Of a stretch of 50,992 bases of DNA, positions 1 to 7,308 are shown in pieces. The stretch covers positions 1 through 50,992 of the forward strand of contig JAEUKX010000012.1 of the NCBI GenBank assembly GCA_016794025.1. The letters run 5' to 3'. Positions within the stretch are counted from its first letter, which is position 1, and every line of letters begins with the position of its first letter. This DNA comes from Rhodospirillales bacterium (GTDB lineage Bacteria > Pseudomonadota > Alphaproteobacteria > CACIAM-22H2). Position numbers and translations under genes: made by a program. The notes beneath the pieces are model-generated. The model saw only the letters and a list, made by a program, of their open reading frames with translations. It was not told the DNA's origin and made no database searches.

Positions 1-144
1 GGGCGGACGCATGTCGACGTAGGCGAAGTCGTGACCTGTGCCATCGATCTGGCGATGATGCATGACTCCGGGGGCCCCCGGCGACTGCAGCCGATGTTGA
101 ATCGGCTTGGCGCAAAAATCTGGGACACCAGCAAGGTCGTCTGA
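1..144 (+). pseudogene. Aconitase/LeuC-family N-terminal fragment cut off by an IS element
   Basis: The frame is open from the left edge and encodes 47 residues including DVGEVVTCAIDLAMMHD and LNRLGAKIWD. These resemble the N-terminal part of the aconitase superfamily, specifically the 3-isopropylmalate dehydratase large subunit (LeuC/HacA type), where a 'GEIV...DLAMSHD...LG...WD' stretch comes before the first cluster-binding region. The frame stops at TGA 142-144, which is the first triplet of the IS left end, so the protein is cut at about 10-15% of its normal length of about 420 aa. The rest of the gene does not appear beyond the IS. The true start lies outside the window. Confidence 0.65.
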
Positions 145-173
145 CCTGACCGGGTTTTCTTGGACCAGGCTGA
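142..173 (+). repeat. Left terminal inverted repeat of the IS3 element
   Basis: It starts TGACCTGACCGGGTTTT. It aligns with the reverse complement of the right end (TGACCTGACCGAGTTTT) with a few mismatches and one single-base indel. Confidence 0.85.
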
Positions 174-206
174 TTGAGATAATCAGCGTGGAAAGGAAAC
201 CGGAAG

Positions 207-485
207 ATGCCCAGGAAGCGACATAGCGCCGAGCAGATCGTCACGAAGCTGCGGCAGATCGACGTGCTGGTGGCGCAAGGCCGGACCATCGGCCAGGCGT
301 GCAAAGAATCCGAGATTACCGAACAGAGCTACTACCGCTGGCGCAACGAGTACGGCGGCCTTGAGATCGAACAGGCCAAGCGGTTCAAGGAGCTCGAGCG
401 GGAGAACGCCCGTCTGAAACGGCTGGTCGCCGACCTGTCGCTGGAGAAACAGATTCTGAAGGACGTCGCCGAGGGAAACTTGTAG
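207..485 (+). CDS. IS3-family transposase OrfA
   Basis: This 92-aa protein has an N-terminal helix-turn-helix of the HTH_Tnp_1 type (KRHSAEQIVTKLRQ...TIGQACKESEITEQSYYRWR, about residues 4-50). A leucine-zipper-like coiled coil follows (about 55-88, ELERENARLKRLVADLSLEK). In IS3 elements OrfA binds the terminal repeats and, fused to OrfB by -1 frameshifting, forms the active transposase. An ATG follows a GGAAAGGAAAC purine stretch that serves as the ribosome binding site. A slippery heptamer lies just before its stop codon. Confidence 0.92.
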   Translation: MPRKRHSAEQIVTKLRQIDVLVAQGRTIGQACKESEITEQSYYRWRNEYGGLEIEQAKRFKELERENARLKRLVADLSLEKQILKDVAEGNL

Positions 486-499
486 CGCCCGATCGGCGC
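473..499 (+). other. Predicted -1 programmed frameshift signal (orfA to orfAB)
   Basis: GGGAAAC at 473-479 is in the X_XXY_YYZ register of orfA (codons GGA AAC). A GC-only stem-loop, GCGCC-CGATC-GGCGC, lies five bases downstream at 485-499. After a -1 slip, translation continues into orfB through LVAPDRRRQAVEAIRR, the usual N-terminal sequence of this OrfB type, which has no start codon of its own at that point. The parts fit a canonical frameshift signal; the efficiency is unknown. Confidence 0.65.
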
Positions 500-535
500 C
501 GACAGGCGGTCGAGGCGATCCGACGAAAGTACCGC

Positions 536-1342
536 GTGTCGGAACGCCATGCTTGCCGGATCATCAGCCAACCGCGGGGAACCCAGCGCTATATCCCCAC
601 GGTCCGTGCTGACGAAGATGCACTGACCAAGGCCGTTGTCACCCTGGCGTCCGAGTACGGGCGCTATGGCTACCGTCGGGTCACTGCGCTGCTGCGCTCC
701 GGTGGCTGGCAGGTGGGCACCGACCGAGTCCAACGCATCTGGCGCCGAGAGGGCTTTAAAGTACCCAAGAAGCAGCGTCCGAGAGGCCGACTGTGGCTGA
801 ATGACGGCTCGTGTGTTCGGCTGCGGCCGGAATACCCCAAGCACGTCTGGAGCTACGACTTCGTCTCGGCCCAGACGCATGACGGGAGGTCGGTAAGGCT
901 TCTAACCCTGATCGACGAGTACACGCGGGAATGCCTTGCGATCCGGGTGGCACGTCGGATCAACAGCTTCGGCGTCATCGAGACGTTCGCCGATGCGATG
1001 CTGAGACACGGCATTCCTGCCCACATCCGTTCAGACAACGGGCCGGAGATGACGGCCAAGGTCGTCCGAGACTGGCTCGCGCAGATCGGCTCGAAGACGC
1101 TGTTCATCGAGCCAGGCAGCCCTTGGGAGAACGGCTACTGCGAAAGCTTCAATGGCAAGCTCCGCGACGAACTGCTCAACGGAGAGATCTTCTACAGCCT
1201 GCGGGAGGCGCGGATCGTCATCGAGAAATGGCGAAAACACTACAACGAGAAACGGCCGCACTCATCGCTTGGATATCGGCCGCCAGCGCCGGTGACGGTC
1301 GGTCAGATCCAGCCACTCGAACCGGTCGCAGCAATGCAGTAA
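536..1342 (+). CDS. IS3-family transposase OrfB (DDE integrase)
   Basis: The 268-aa frame counted from GTG 536 holds the HTH_21 region (about 20-75) and an rve-type DDE integrase core (about 95-250). The catalytic residues sit in WSYDFVS, IRSDNGPEM and the ENGYCESFNGKLRDE segment, and the C-terminus has the usual KRPHSSLGYRPP motif. The homologous reading continues about 20 residues upstream of GTG 536 in the same frame, so the natural product is most likely the OrfAB fusion made by -1 frameshifting at 473-479. No frameshift or internal stop is seen. Confidence 0.9.
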   Translation: MSERHACRIISQPRGTQRYIPTVRADEDALTKAVVTLASEYGRYGYRRVTALLRSGGWQVGTDRVQRIWRREGFKVPKKQRPRGRLWLNDGSCVRLRPEYPKHVWSYDFVSAQTHDGRSVRLLTLIDEYTRECLAIRVARRINSFGVIETFADAMLRHGIPAHIRSDNGPEMTAKVVRDWLAQIGSKTLFIEPGSPWENGYCESFNGKLRDELLNGEIFYSLREARIVIEKWRKHYNEKRPHSSLGYRPPAPVTVGQIQPLEPVAAMQ

Positions 1343-1348
1343 TCTCTC

Positions 1349-1380
1349 ATTCGGCTTGGTTCAAAAACTCGGTCAGGTCA
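1349..1380 (-). repeat. Right terminal inverted repeat of the IS3 element
   Basis: Read on the minus strand from 1380 it begins TGACCTGACCGAGTTTT and mirrors the left end at 142. The next bases on the plus strand (GAGGCGCAC) do not repeat the left flank. Confidence 0.85.
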
Positions 1381-1446
1381 GAGGCGCACTACGGCAAGGC
1401 CTATGGCGCGGTCGAACAGAAACAGATGGCGCGCGACGATCGCTAG
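1381..1446 (+). pseudogene. C-terminal remnant of an unidentified gene after the IS
   Basis: Immediately after the IS, a frame with strong GC3 bias encodes a 21-residue tail (it includes HYGKAYGAVEQKQMARDDR) and stops at TAG 1444-1446. Codon use looks coding, but I do not recognise the family. It does not resemble the end of a LeuC-type protein, so it is probably a different gene from the fragment at 1-144. That fits an IS-adjacent deletion that joined two loci. Confidence 0.4.
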
Positions 1447-1499
1447 CGCGACGCCACGGACGATCTCAATGGTCTCTGGAACCGGACGGGGGTGCGTGC

Positions 1500-2111
1500 A
1501 TGGAGACGGGGGGCAGGTCGCCGCTGCTTGAGAGCGGCTGGCGCTATGTCGAGAAGCGCGAGCTCGACGAGTTCCGGGCGGACGACTGGGCGATCCTTGC
1601 CGCGCAGAAGCCGGCCTACATGGCGGAGCAGCTCGCCGATCAGGCGGTGCGCTTCCTTTCCGCCTCGGCCGGCGATCCGACTTTCGGATACAGGATAAAT
1701 AATTACCGGCACTGCCTGCAGTCCGCCACGCGCGCGCTGGCCGACGGACGGCCGGAGGATTACGTCGTTACGGCGCTGCTGCACGATATCGGCTTTGTCG
1801 CCTGCAACGCCACGCACGGCGCCTTCGCCGCCCAGCTCATGGCGCCCCATGTGGGCGACGATCTGGTGTGGATGCTGGCGCACCACCAGTATTTCCAGGC
1901 GATCCACTATCACGGCCATCCCGAGGCCGACCGGCACGCGCGCGACAAGTGGCGCGGGCATCCGCATTTCGCGATGACGGCCGAATTCGTGGCGAAATAC
2001 GACCAGTGCGCGATCGACCCGGACTACCGCGAGGCACCGCTCGAGACCTTCATGCCGATGGTCCGGCGCGTCTTCGCGCGGCCGCCGCGCAAGCTGCCCT
2101 TGCCGGACTAG
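1500..2111 (+). CDS. HD-domain protein with PhnZ/MIOX-like metal-ligand pattern
   Basis: This 203-aa protein belongs to the HD superfamily. The candidate ligand order is H71 (NYRHCLQSA), H95-D96 (ALLHDIGF), H106, H128/H129 (LAHHQYF) and D168 (KYDQ). This H...HD...H...H...D order is that of the mixed-valence di-iron oxygenases MIOX, PhnZ and TmpB as well as of some phosphohydrolases, so either an oxygenase or a phosphohydrolase role is possible. The ATG at 1500 is the first start after the IS-flanking remnant; the ribosome binding site is weak. The substrate is not evident from its neighbours (PAS protein, aminotransferase). Confidence 0.7.
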   Translation: METGGRSPLLESGWRYVEKRELDEFRADDWAILAAQKPAYMAEQLADQAVRFLSASAGDPTFGYRINNYRHCLQSATRALADGRPEDYVVTALLHDIGFVACNATHGAFAAQLMAPHVGDDLVWMLAHHQYFQAIHYHGHPEADRHARDKWRGHPHFAMTAEFVAKYDQCAIDPDYREAPLETFMPMVRRVFARPPRKLPLPD

Positions 2112-2200
2112 GCGCGGCAACCCCTTGGCAGAAAAGGCTTCGGCGGTCGCACGGGCCGGGCCCTGCAAAGTGCGTCCATGTGCACTATATATGTCGTGCC

Positions 2201-2671
2201 ATGGCGCTGCCCGCCGCTGCCCTCCGACTGCCGTTCGACCCCGCCGAGATCAAGAGCGCGCGGCTCCTGCGCGCGCTCGACTATTGGCAGCGGCTTCGCG
2301 GCGCGGGCGCGCTGCCCGACCGCGCGCAGTTCGACCCGGTCGCCATCGCCGACATCATGCCGCATGTCGTCATGTGGGACGTGCTCCCGGCCGGGGGCTA
2401 CCGCTGCCGCCTTGCCGGAACGCAGATGGTCGAGATCCACGGCCGCGAGATGACCGGGCTCGACATGGCGATGTTCCACGGCCGCCACAACGCGACGATC
2501 CAGCCGGAATACGACGGCGTCGTGCGGACGGGACAGCCGCACTATGTCGAACGCAGCCTTTTCTGGATGCATCGCGACTACCGCCGCTACGCGCGCATCC
2601 TGCTGCCTTTCACGGACGGCGGCACGGACGTGCGGATCATCCTCAACGTCTCGCATTTCGACATCACCTGA
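2201..2671 (+). CDS. PAS domain (PAS_5-type) protein
   Basis: This 156-aa single-domain protein begins with LDYWQRLRGAGALPDR and continues with FDPVAIADIMPHVVMWDVL. That opening is characteristic of the PAS_5 family common in Alphaproteobacteria, and a PAS fold follows through about residue 150. There is no output domain, so it is probably a stand-alone sensor or adaptor; the ligand is unknown. No Shine-Dalgarno sequence precedes ATG 2201. Instead a TATATA element at 2186-2191 lies at about the right distance for transcription to start at or just before the ATG, so a leaderless mRNA is possible. Confidence 0.75.
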   Translation: MALPAAALRLPFDPAEIKSARLLRALDYWQRLRGAGALPDRAQFDPVAIADIMPHVVMWDVLPAGGYRCRLAGTQMVEIHGREMTGLDMAMFHGRHNATIQPEYDGVVRTGQPHYVERSLFWMHRDYRRYARILLPFTDGGTDVRIILNVSHFDIT

Positions 2672-2676
2672 CCGGT

Positions 2677-2708
2677 CCCGCAGACGGCGCGGCTTGACCG
2701 CCTGCGGG
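2677..2708 (+). terminator. Inverted repeat between the PAS gene and the aminotransferase gene
   Basis: CCCGCAG (2677-2683) and CTGCGGG (2702-2708) are perfect complements separated by 18 bases, six bases after the PAS stop codon. There is no T-tract. It could be a terminator, an attenuator or an operator. Confidence 0.3.
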
Positions 2709-2740
2709 CGCATCGCGACACTGCGCGCCGGGAGCAGGAC

Positions 2741-4078
2741 ATGACCGACGGCACTTCGCGCATCCTCCATCGCGGCCGTACCGCGCCGCCCTTGGCCGTG
2801 CGCGGCGAGGGGAACTACCTCGTCGACGCCACGGGGCGGCGCTATTTCGACGGGTCGGGCGGGGCGGCCGTAAGCTGCCTTGGCCACGGGCACCCGCGCG
2901 TGCGCGCGGCCCTGCACCGGCAGGTCGACCTGCTCGATTACGCGCACACATCGTTCTTCACAAACGAGCCGATGGAAAAGCTGGGCGCGCTGCTCGTCGA
3001 GGCAGCGCCCTCGCCGATGGCGAAGGCCTATTTCGTCTCCGGCGGTTCCGAGGCGATGGAGGCCGCCCTCAAGCTCGCGCGCCAGTATTTCGTCGAGACC
3101 GGGCAGAAGCAGCGCCGCCATTTCGTCGCGAGGCGCCAGAGCTACCACGGCAACACGCTGGGGGCGCTGGGCGTGGGTGGCAACGCGCTGCGCCGCGAGA
3201 TGTTCGCGCCCCTGCTGGCCGAGACCCACCTCGTCGCGCCCTGCTACCCCTATCGCGACCGGAAGGACGGGGAGAGCGAGGAGGCCTACGGCGAAAGGCT
3301 GGCGGCCGAGCTCGAGGCGAAGTTCGCCGAGCTGGGGCCCGAAACCGTGATCGCGTTCGTCGCGGAAACCGTGGGCGGCGCCACGCAGGGCTGCACGGTG
3401 CCCGTGCCCGGCTATCTCGCGCGCGTCGATGCGCTGTGCAAGCGCCACGGCATCCTCCTCATCCTCGACGAGGTGATGTGCGGCATGGGCCGGTGCGGCA
3501 CGCTGTTCGCCTACGAGACCGAGAATGCGCGCCCCGACATCGTCGCGATCGCCAAGGGGCTGGGCGGCGGCGCGCAGCCTATCGGCGCCATCCTGATCGC
3601 GCCGGACGTCGCGCGGGCGATCGCGGACGGGTCGGGCAGCTTCATGCACGGCCACACGTATCTGGGCCACCCCATCGCCTGTGCCGCGGCGCTGGCGGTG
3701 CAGGAGACGATCCGCGAGGAAAACCTGCTCGACGCCGTGCGCGCGCGCGGCGCCGAACTCGAACAGGCCTTGACCGAACGGCTGGGCAACCACGCGCATG
3801 TCGGCGACATCCGCGGGCGCGGCCTTTTCCGGGCGGTCGAACTTGTCGCCGCGCGCACGGACAAGGCGCCCTTCGATCCCGGCCGCCAGCTTCACGCGAA
3901 GGTGAAGCGGCAGGCCTTCGCGCGCGGGCTGCTCTGTTATTCGATGGGCGGCACGATCGACGGGCGGCAGGGCGACCACATCATCCTGGCCCCGCCCTAC
4001 GTGTCGACGCCCGGGGAAATCGCGTTTGCCGCGCGCACGCTGGGCGACGCGATCGACGCCGCGCTGGCCGAAACCTAG
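2741..4078 (+). CDS. PLP-dependent class III aminotransferase
   Basis: This 445-aa, full-length class III (omega) aminotransferase has the PLP-phosphate loop SGGSEAMEAALKLARQY at about residues 105-121. The cofactor Asp is D243 (LILDEVMCGMG) and the Schiff-base Lys is K272 (AIAKGLGGGAQ). Such enzymes move an amino group from an omega-amine, diamine or amino acid to pyruvate or 2-oxoglutarate. The substrate cannot be read from the sequence. It converges on the hydroxyproline operon and shares a 4-bp CTAG with the dehydrogenase stop codon. RBS-like GGGAGCAGGAC precedes the ATG. Confidence 0.88.
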   Translation: MTDGTSRILHRGRTAPPLAVRGEGNYLVDATGRRYFDGSGGAAVSCLGHGHPRVRAALHRQVDLLDYAHTSFFTNEPMEKLGALLVEAAPSPMAKAYFVSGGSEAMEAALKLARQYFVETGQKQRRHFVARRQSYHGNTLGALGVGGNALRREMFAPLLAETHLVAPCYPYRDRKDGESEEAYGERLAAELEAKFAELGPETVIAFVAETVGGATQGCTVPVPGYLARVDALCKRHGILLILDEVMCGMGRCGTLFAYETENARPDIVAIAKGLGGGAQPIGAILIAPDVARAIADGSGSFMHGHTYLGHPIACAAALAVQETIREENLLDAVRARGAELEQALTERLGNHAHVGDIRGRGLFRAVELVAARTDKAPFDPGRQLHAKVKRQAFARGLLCYSMGGTIDGRQGDHIILAPPYVSTPGEIAFAARTLGDAIDAALAET

Positions 4079-5307
4079 AACCGCGCGGGCGAATAGGGGG
4101 CGGCGTCGATGGGCGGCGTGCGCCCCGCGACGAGGGCGGCGACGATTTCGGCCGTGGCGGCGGCCTGCGTCAGTCCGTGGTGGCCGTGCCCGAACGCATA
4201 GAACACGCGGCCGTCGTCGCGCGAGCGGCCGATGACGGGCCGGCTGTCGGGGAAGGAGGGGCGGAAGCCCATCCAGCGCGTGCCCTCGCCGGGCTTCGCG
4301 TCGGGCAGCGTGCGCTTGAGCCGCGCGAGGATCGCGTCGACGCGCTTCCAGTTCGGCGGCGCGTCGAGGCCCGCGAACTCCACGCTGCCGCCGATGCGGT
4401 CGCCCGTGTCGAGCGGGCTTGTCGCGATGCCGAGCCCCACATGCATCACCGGCCGCGTCAGGCCGAGCGCGCCGGGCGCAAGCGTGATGTTGTAGCCGCG
4501 CTCGGTGTCGAGCGGCACGTCGTCGCCGAACTGGCGCGCCAGCTCGCGCGACCATGCGCCCGCGGAAATCACCACGCGCTCGGCCGTCAGCGTCTCGCCC
4601 GAAGCCAGCGTGATCGAAAGCCCGTCGCCGGATGGTGCCACGCGCGCAGCCTTGCCGTCGACCAGCCGCGCCTGCCGGAGGGCGGCAAGCTCGCGCAATT
4701 TTCCCAGCACGATGGCCGGATCGGCCACATGCGCGCCCGTCGGGAACAGGACGCCGCCCGCGATCGCCGCGCCGAAGGCGGGCTCGATGCGGCGCACGCC
4801 CGCATTGTCGAGCCGTTCGAGCGGGATGCCGAGCGCGTCCATGCGTTTGTGGAGCGCCGCACTGGCGGCGAACGCGGCCGGATCGGTCCACACGTCGAGG
4901 ATGCCGCGCCGGCGCACGAGCCCGCCGAGATCCAGTGCCGCGAAGCGGCGCTCCCACGCCGGCATCGACAGGCGCTGGATCGCCTGGATCGCCTTCGAAT
5001 TGGCCTCGATGCGCGAGGGCCGCGAGGCGGAAACGAAGCGCGCGAGCCACGGCAGCAGCCTGGGAAGGTGGGCCGGCGCGATCGACAGCGGCCCCAGCGG
5101 ATCAAGCGCCCAGGCCGGCAGATGGCGCCACACCTTGGGCGAGGCGAGCGGCTGGATGTCGAGATGCGCGATCCAGCCCGCGTTGCCGCGCGCCGCCGCA
5201 CTTGCCGAGCCGTCCTTGTCGACGAGGTCGACCGTGTGTCCCTCGTCCAGCAGCGCATGCGCCACTGCCGCACCGACGATACCGCCCCCGATCACCGCAA
5301 CGCGCAT
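4075..5307 (-). CDS. FAD-dependent D-amino acid dehydrogenase, probably D-hydroxyproline dehydrogenase
   Basis: This 410-aa DAO-superfamily flavoprotein (DadA-like) has an N-terminal Rossmann motif VIGGGIVGAAVAHALLDEG (about residues 4-22). The DAO C-terminal signature is MGFRPSFPDSRPVIGRS followed by YAFGHGHHGLTQAAATAE (about 345-390). In this operon, with 4-hydroxyproline epimerase and an HypD-like deaminase, the expected reaction is oxidation of cis-4-hydroxy-D-proline to 1-pyrroline-4-hydroxy-2-carboxylate, passing electrons to the respiratory chain. Function is assigned from context plus family. It lies 9 bp downstream of the epimerase gene. Confidence 0.82.
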   Translation of the reverse strand: MRVAVIGGGIVGAAVAHALLDEGHTVDLVDKDGSASAAARGNAGWIAHLDIQPLASPKVWRHLPAWALDPLGPLSIAPAHLPRLLPWLARFVSASRPSRIEANSKAIQAIQRLSMPAWERRFAALDLGGLVRRRGILDVWTDPAAFAASAALHKRMDALGIPLERLDNAGVRRIEPAFGAAIAGGVLFPTGAHVADPAIVLGKLRELAALRQARLVDGKAARVAPSGDGLSITLASGETLTAERVVISAGAWSRELARQFGDDVPLDTERGYNITLAPGALGLTRPVMHVGLGIATSPLDTGDRIGGSVEFAGLDAPPNWKRVDAILARLKRTLPDAKPGEGTRWMGFRPSFPDSRPVIGRSRDDGRVFYAFGHGHHGLTQAAATAEIVAALVAGRTPPIDAAPYSPARF

Positions 5308-5316
5308 ATTCTGCCC

Positions 5317-6252
5317 TCAACCTGTCCGCATGCCGTCCTTGAAGGGATCCTCGGCGTCGCGCAGCAGCGTCGCCTCGCCCACGACATAGGCCCGCCCCGT
5401 GATGCTGGGCACGACGCGGCCTTCCGCGTCGAGACGATAGCGCGCCGTGAAGCGGCTGCCGACGATGCTTTCCTGCACCCAGTCCGCGCCCGGCGCCAGC
5501 TTGCCCGCCGCGGCAAGGCAGGCGACCTTGGCGCTTGTTCCCGTCCCGCAGGGCGAGCGGTCATAGGCGCCGCCGGGGCACAGCACGAAATTGCGGCTGT
5601 CGCCGCCCGGCGCGCCGGCGGGCCCGAAGAACTCGATATGGTCGACCGGCGCGCCGTCGGCGCCCGTGATGCCGGCATCGGCCAGCGCCTTGCCCACGGC
5701 TTCGGCCGCGCGCGTCAGCACGCCGACATTGCCGAGGAGAAGTTCATGCGGCGTCGACTTCGCAAGGAAGAACCAGTTGCCGCCCCACGCCACGTCGCCC
5801 GAAACGCGGCCAAGACCGGGCACGTCCACGGCCACGTCGGCAAGGTGCCGGTAGCTCGCGACGTTCTCGATCGTCACCTCGTTGCGGCCCTTGAGCTCCA
5901 CGCCCACGACGCCGACGGGCGTCTCGAAACGATGCGCGCCCGGCCCGATGCGGCCCATGTGCGCGAGCGTCACGGCAAGGCCGATCGTGCCGTGGCCGCA
6001 CATGCCCAGATAGCCGACATTGTTGAAGAAGATGACGCCCGCGGCGCACGTGCGGTCGACGGGTTCGCACAGCAGCGCCCCCACGAGCGCGTCGTAGCCG
6101 CGCGGCTCGTTGACCGCGAAGCTGCGCCAGGTGTCGAATTCGTCGCGGAAGCGGGCGCGCCGCGCGGCGAGCGGGCCGTCGCCCAGCGGCGGCCCGCCCT
6201 CGACGATGACGCGGGTGGGCTCGCCTTCGGTATGCGAATCGATGACGCGCAT
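5317..6252 (-). CDS. 4-hydroxyproline 2-epimerase (proline racemase family)
   Basis: This 311-aa protein has both catalytic cysteines of the two-base mechanism: C85 in [11 protein letters not shown] and C235 in [13 protein letters not shown]. Cys at both sites marks 4-hydroxyproline epimerase or proline racemase. The related trans-3-hydroxyproline dehydratases replace one Cys with Ser or Thr. It converts trans-4-hydroxy-L-proline to cis-4-hydroxy-D-proline, the first step of the bacterial route. It sits 3 bp after the deaminase and 9 bp before the dehydrogenase in one operon. Proline racemase proper is less likely given these neighbours. Confidence 0.9.
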   Translation of the reverse strand: MRVIDSHTEGEPTRVIVEGGPPLGDGPLAARRARFRDEFDTWRSFAVNEPRGYDALVGALLCEPVDRTCAAGVIFFNNVGYLGMCGHGTIGLAVTLAHMGRIGPGAHRFETPVGVVGVELKGRNEVTIENVASYRHLADVAVDVPGLGRVSGDVAWGGNWFFLAKSTPHELLLGNVGVLTRAAEAVGKALADAGITGADGAPVDHIEFFGPAGAPGGDSRNFVLCPGGAYDRSPCGTGTSAKVACLAAAGKLAPGADWVQESIVGSRFTARYRLDAEGRVVPSITGRAYVVGEATLLRDAEDPFKDGMRTG

Positions 6253-6255
6253 GGC

Positions 6256-7194
6256 CTAGCCCGCCGCCGACCAGTTCTTGTACCAGTCCTTGAAGAGCTT
6301 CAACTGCGTGCGCGCGAAATGCTGCTGGCTCGGCGAAAGCGCGTCGTTCGGGTCGAGGTTCAGCGCGTATTCCGGATTGCCCTCGAGCACCATCAGGTAC
6401 TTGTAGAACAGCACCAGGTCCGGCCCCTCGTCGAACGTGGAGAGCACCATCAGCGCCTGCTCGAGCTCGCGCGCGCGCCGGCGCGCGAGCGCATCGCCCG
6501 CGGCCGCCTTCGTGCAGAGGGCGACGAGTTCCAGCACGGGCCCCGGCAGCACGTTGCCGATGCCCGTGATGGCGCCCACGGCCCCGCAATTGACGTAGCC
6601 GTGGAAGACCTGCGTATCGACGCCGACCAGCAGCATCAGCGACGGATCGGCCCCGGTGATGTGCTCGGCCGCGTAGCTCAGCGACTTGGCGCCGCCGAAT
6701 TCCTTGAAGCCCACGAGGTTGGCGTGCTTGCGGCGCAGCTCGAAGAACAGGTCGGCGCGCGTCTCGTAGCCGTAATAGGGGCTGTTGTAGATGACCGCCG
6801 GCACGCCTTCGCCTGCCTCGAGGATCGCCTCGAAATGCGCGCGCTGCGCCGCGACCGAGGGTCCGCGCGAAAGCACGCGCGGGATCACCATCAGGCCCTT
6901 TGCGCCGATCTTGCGCGCGTGCGCGGCAAGGGCCGCGGCGCGGCGCGGGTTCTGCGCGCCCGTGCCCACGACGAGCGGCACGCCGGCCCTGGCAAGTGCG
7001 GCCGCCCCTTCCATGCGCTGCTCGTCGTCGAGCAGCGGCCAGTCGCCCATCGAACCGCAATAGACGACGCCGGACATGCCGGCGGCGACAAGCTCCTTGC
7101 CCTTGCGCACGAGGGCCGCGAAATCGGGCCGCCGGTCGGGCGTGCAGGGGGTCATCAGGGCGGGGATGGTTCCCCGGAAGACGCTGTCGGACAT
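6256..7194 (-). CDS. DHDPS-family pyrroline-4-hydroxy-2-carboxylate deaminase (HypD-like)
   Basis: This 312-aa (beta/alpha)8 aldolase-superfamily protein has the Schiff-base Lys K164 (LVGFKEFGG) and Tyr136 (VIYNSPYYG). In the hydroxyproline pathway this family converts 1-pyrroline-4-hydroxy-2-carboxylate to 2-oxoglutarate semialdehyde and ammonia. It is the first gene of the three-gene operon, and 114 bp separate its start from the AraC-type regulator gene upstream. The expected next enzyme, 2-oxoglutarate semialdehyde dehydrogenase, is not in this window. A generic DHDPS/NAL-type aldolase is the alternative, but context favours HypD. Confidence 0.82.
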   Translation of the reverse strand: MSDSVFRGTIPALMTPCTPDRRPDFAALVRKGKELVAAGMSGVVYCGSMGDWPLLDDEQRMEGAAALARAGVPLVVGTGAQNPRRAAALAAHARKIGAKGLMVIPRVLSRGPSVAAQRAHFEAILEAGEGVPAVIYNSPYYGYETRADLFFELRRKHANLVGFKEFGGAKSLSYAAEHITGADPSLMLLVGVDTQVFHGYVNCGAVGAITGIGNVLPGPVLELVALCTKAAAGDALARRRARELEQALMVLSTFDEGPDLVLFYKYLMVLEGNPEYALNLDPNDALSPSQQHFARTQLKLFKDWYKNWSAAG

Positions 7195-7252
7195 GGCAAC
7201 CTCGTGGCGGGATCGGGCCGGTATCGCCGCGCACTATGCCACGCCCGGCGCC

Positions 7253-7273
7253 CGCGATCTTGTCGGGATCGCG
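7253..7273. promoter_or_regulatory. Inverted repeat upstream of the hydroxyproline operon
   Basis: CGCGATC (7253-7259) and GATCGCG (7267-7273) are perfect 7-bp inverted repeats with a 7-bp spacer. They lie between the regulator gene and the hypD-like gene, about 60-80 bp upstream of the operon start codon. The position suits an activator site, or a hairpin after the regulator. AraC proteins more often bind direct repeats, so the role is uncertain. Confidence 0.3.
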
Positions 7274-7308
7274 AGGCGGAACTCGAAAATCGGCACAATT
7301 CGGGCCGG

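Larger units (their letters stand above)
142..1380 (+). mobile_element. IS3-family insertion sequence (IS407-like), apparently intact
   Basis: The element is about 1.24 kb and is bounded by imperfect terminal inverted repeats of about 32 bp. Both ends begin TGACCTGACC, and the match may extend two bases outward as TC. It carries two overlapping frames, orfA and a DDE-integrase orfB in the -1 frame, typical of the IS3 family; orfA and orfB resemble the IS407 group. All three catalytic acidic residues are present, so it may be active. No 3-4 bp target duplication is visible: the left flank ends GTC and the right flank begins GAG. Confidence 0.9.

Noticed and set aside
2108..5050. A 980-codon minus-strand frame across the PAS and aminotransferase genes
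   Set aside because: Shadow frame in high-GC DNA, low complexity, no RBS or homology. The same applies to long antisense frames at 10356-12878, 20079-21962, 32389-34242 and 49518-50987.
7195..7308. TGGCATAGTGC as a sigma-54 promoter for the hydroxyproline operon
   Set aside because: The spacing between the GG and GC elements is several bases too short.
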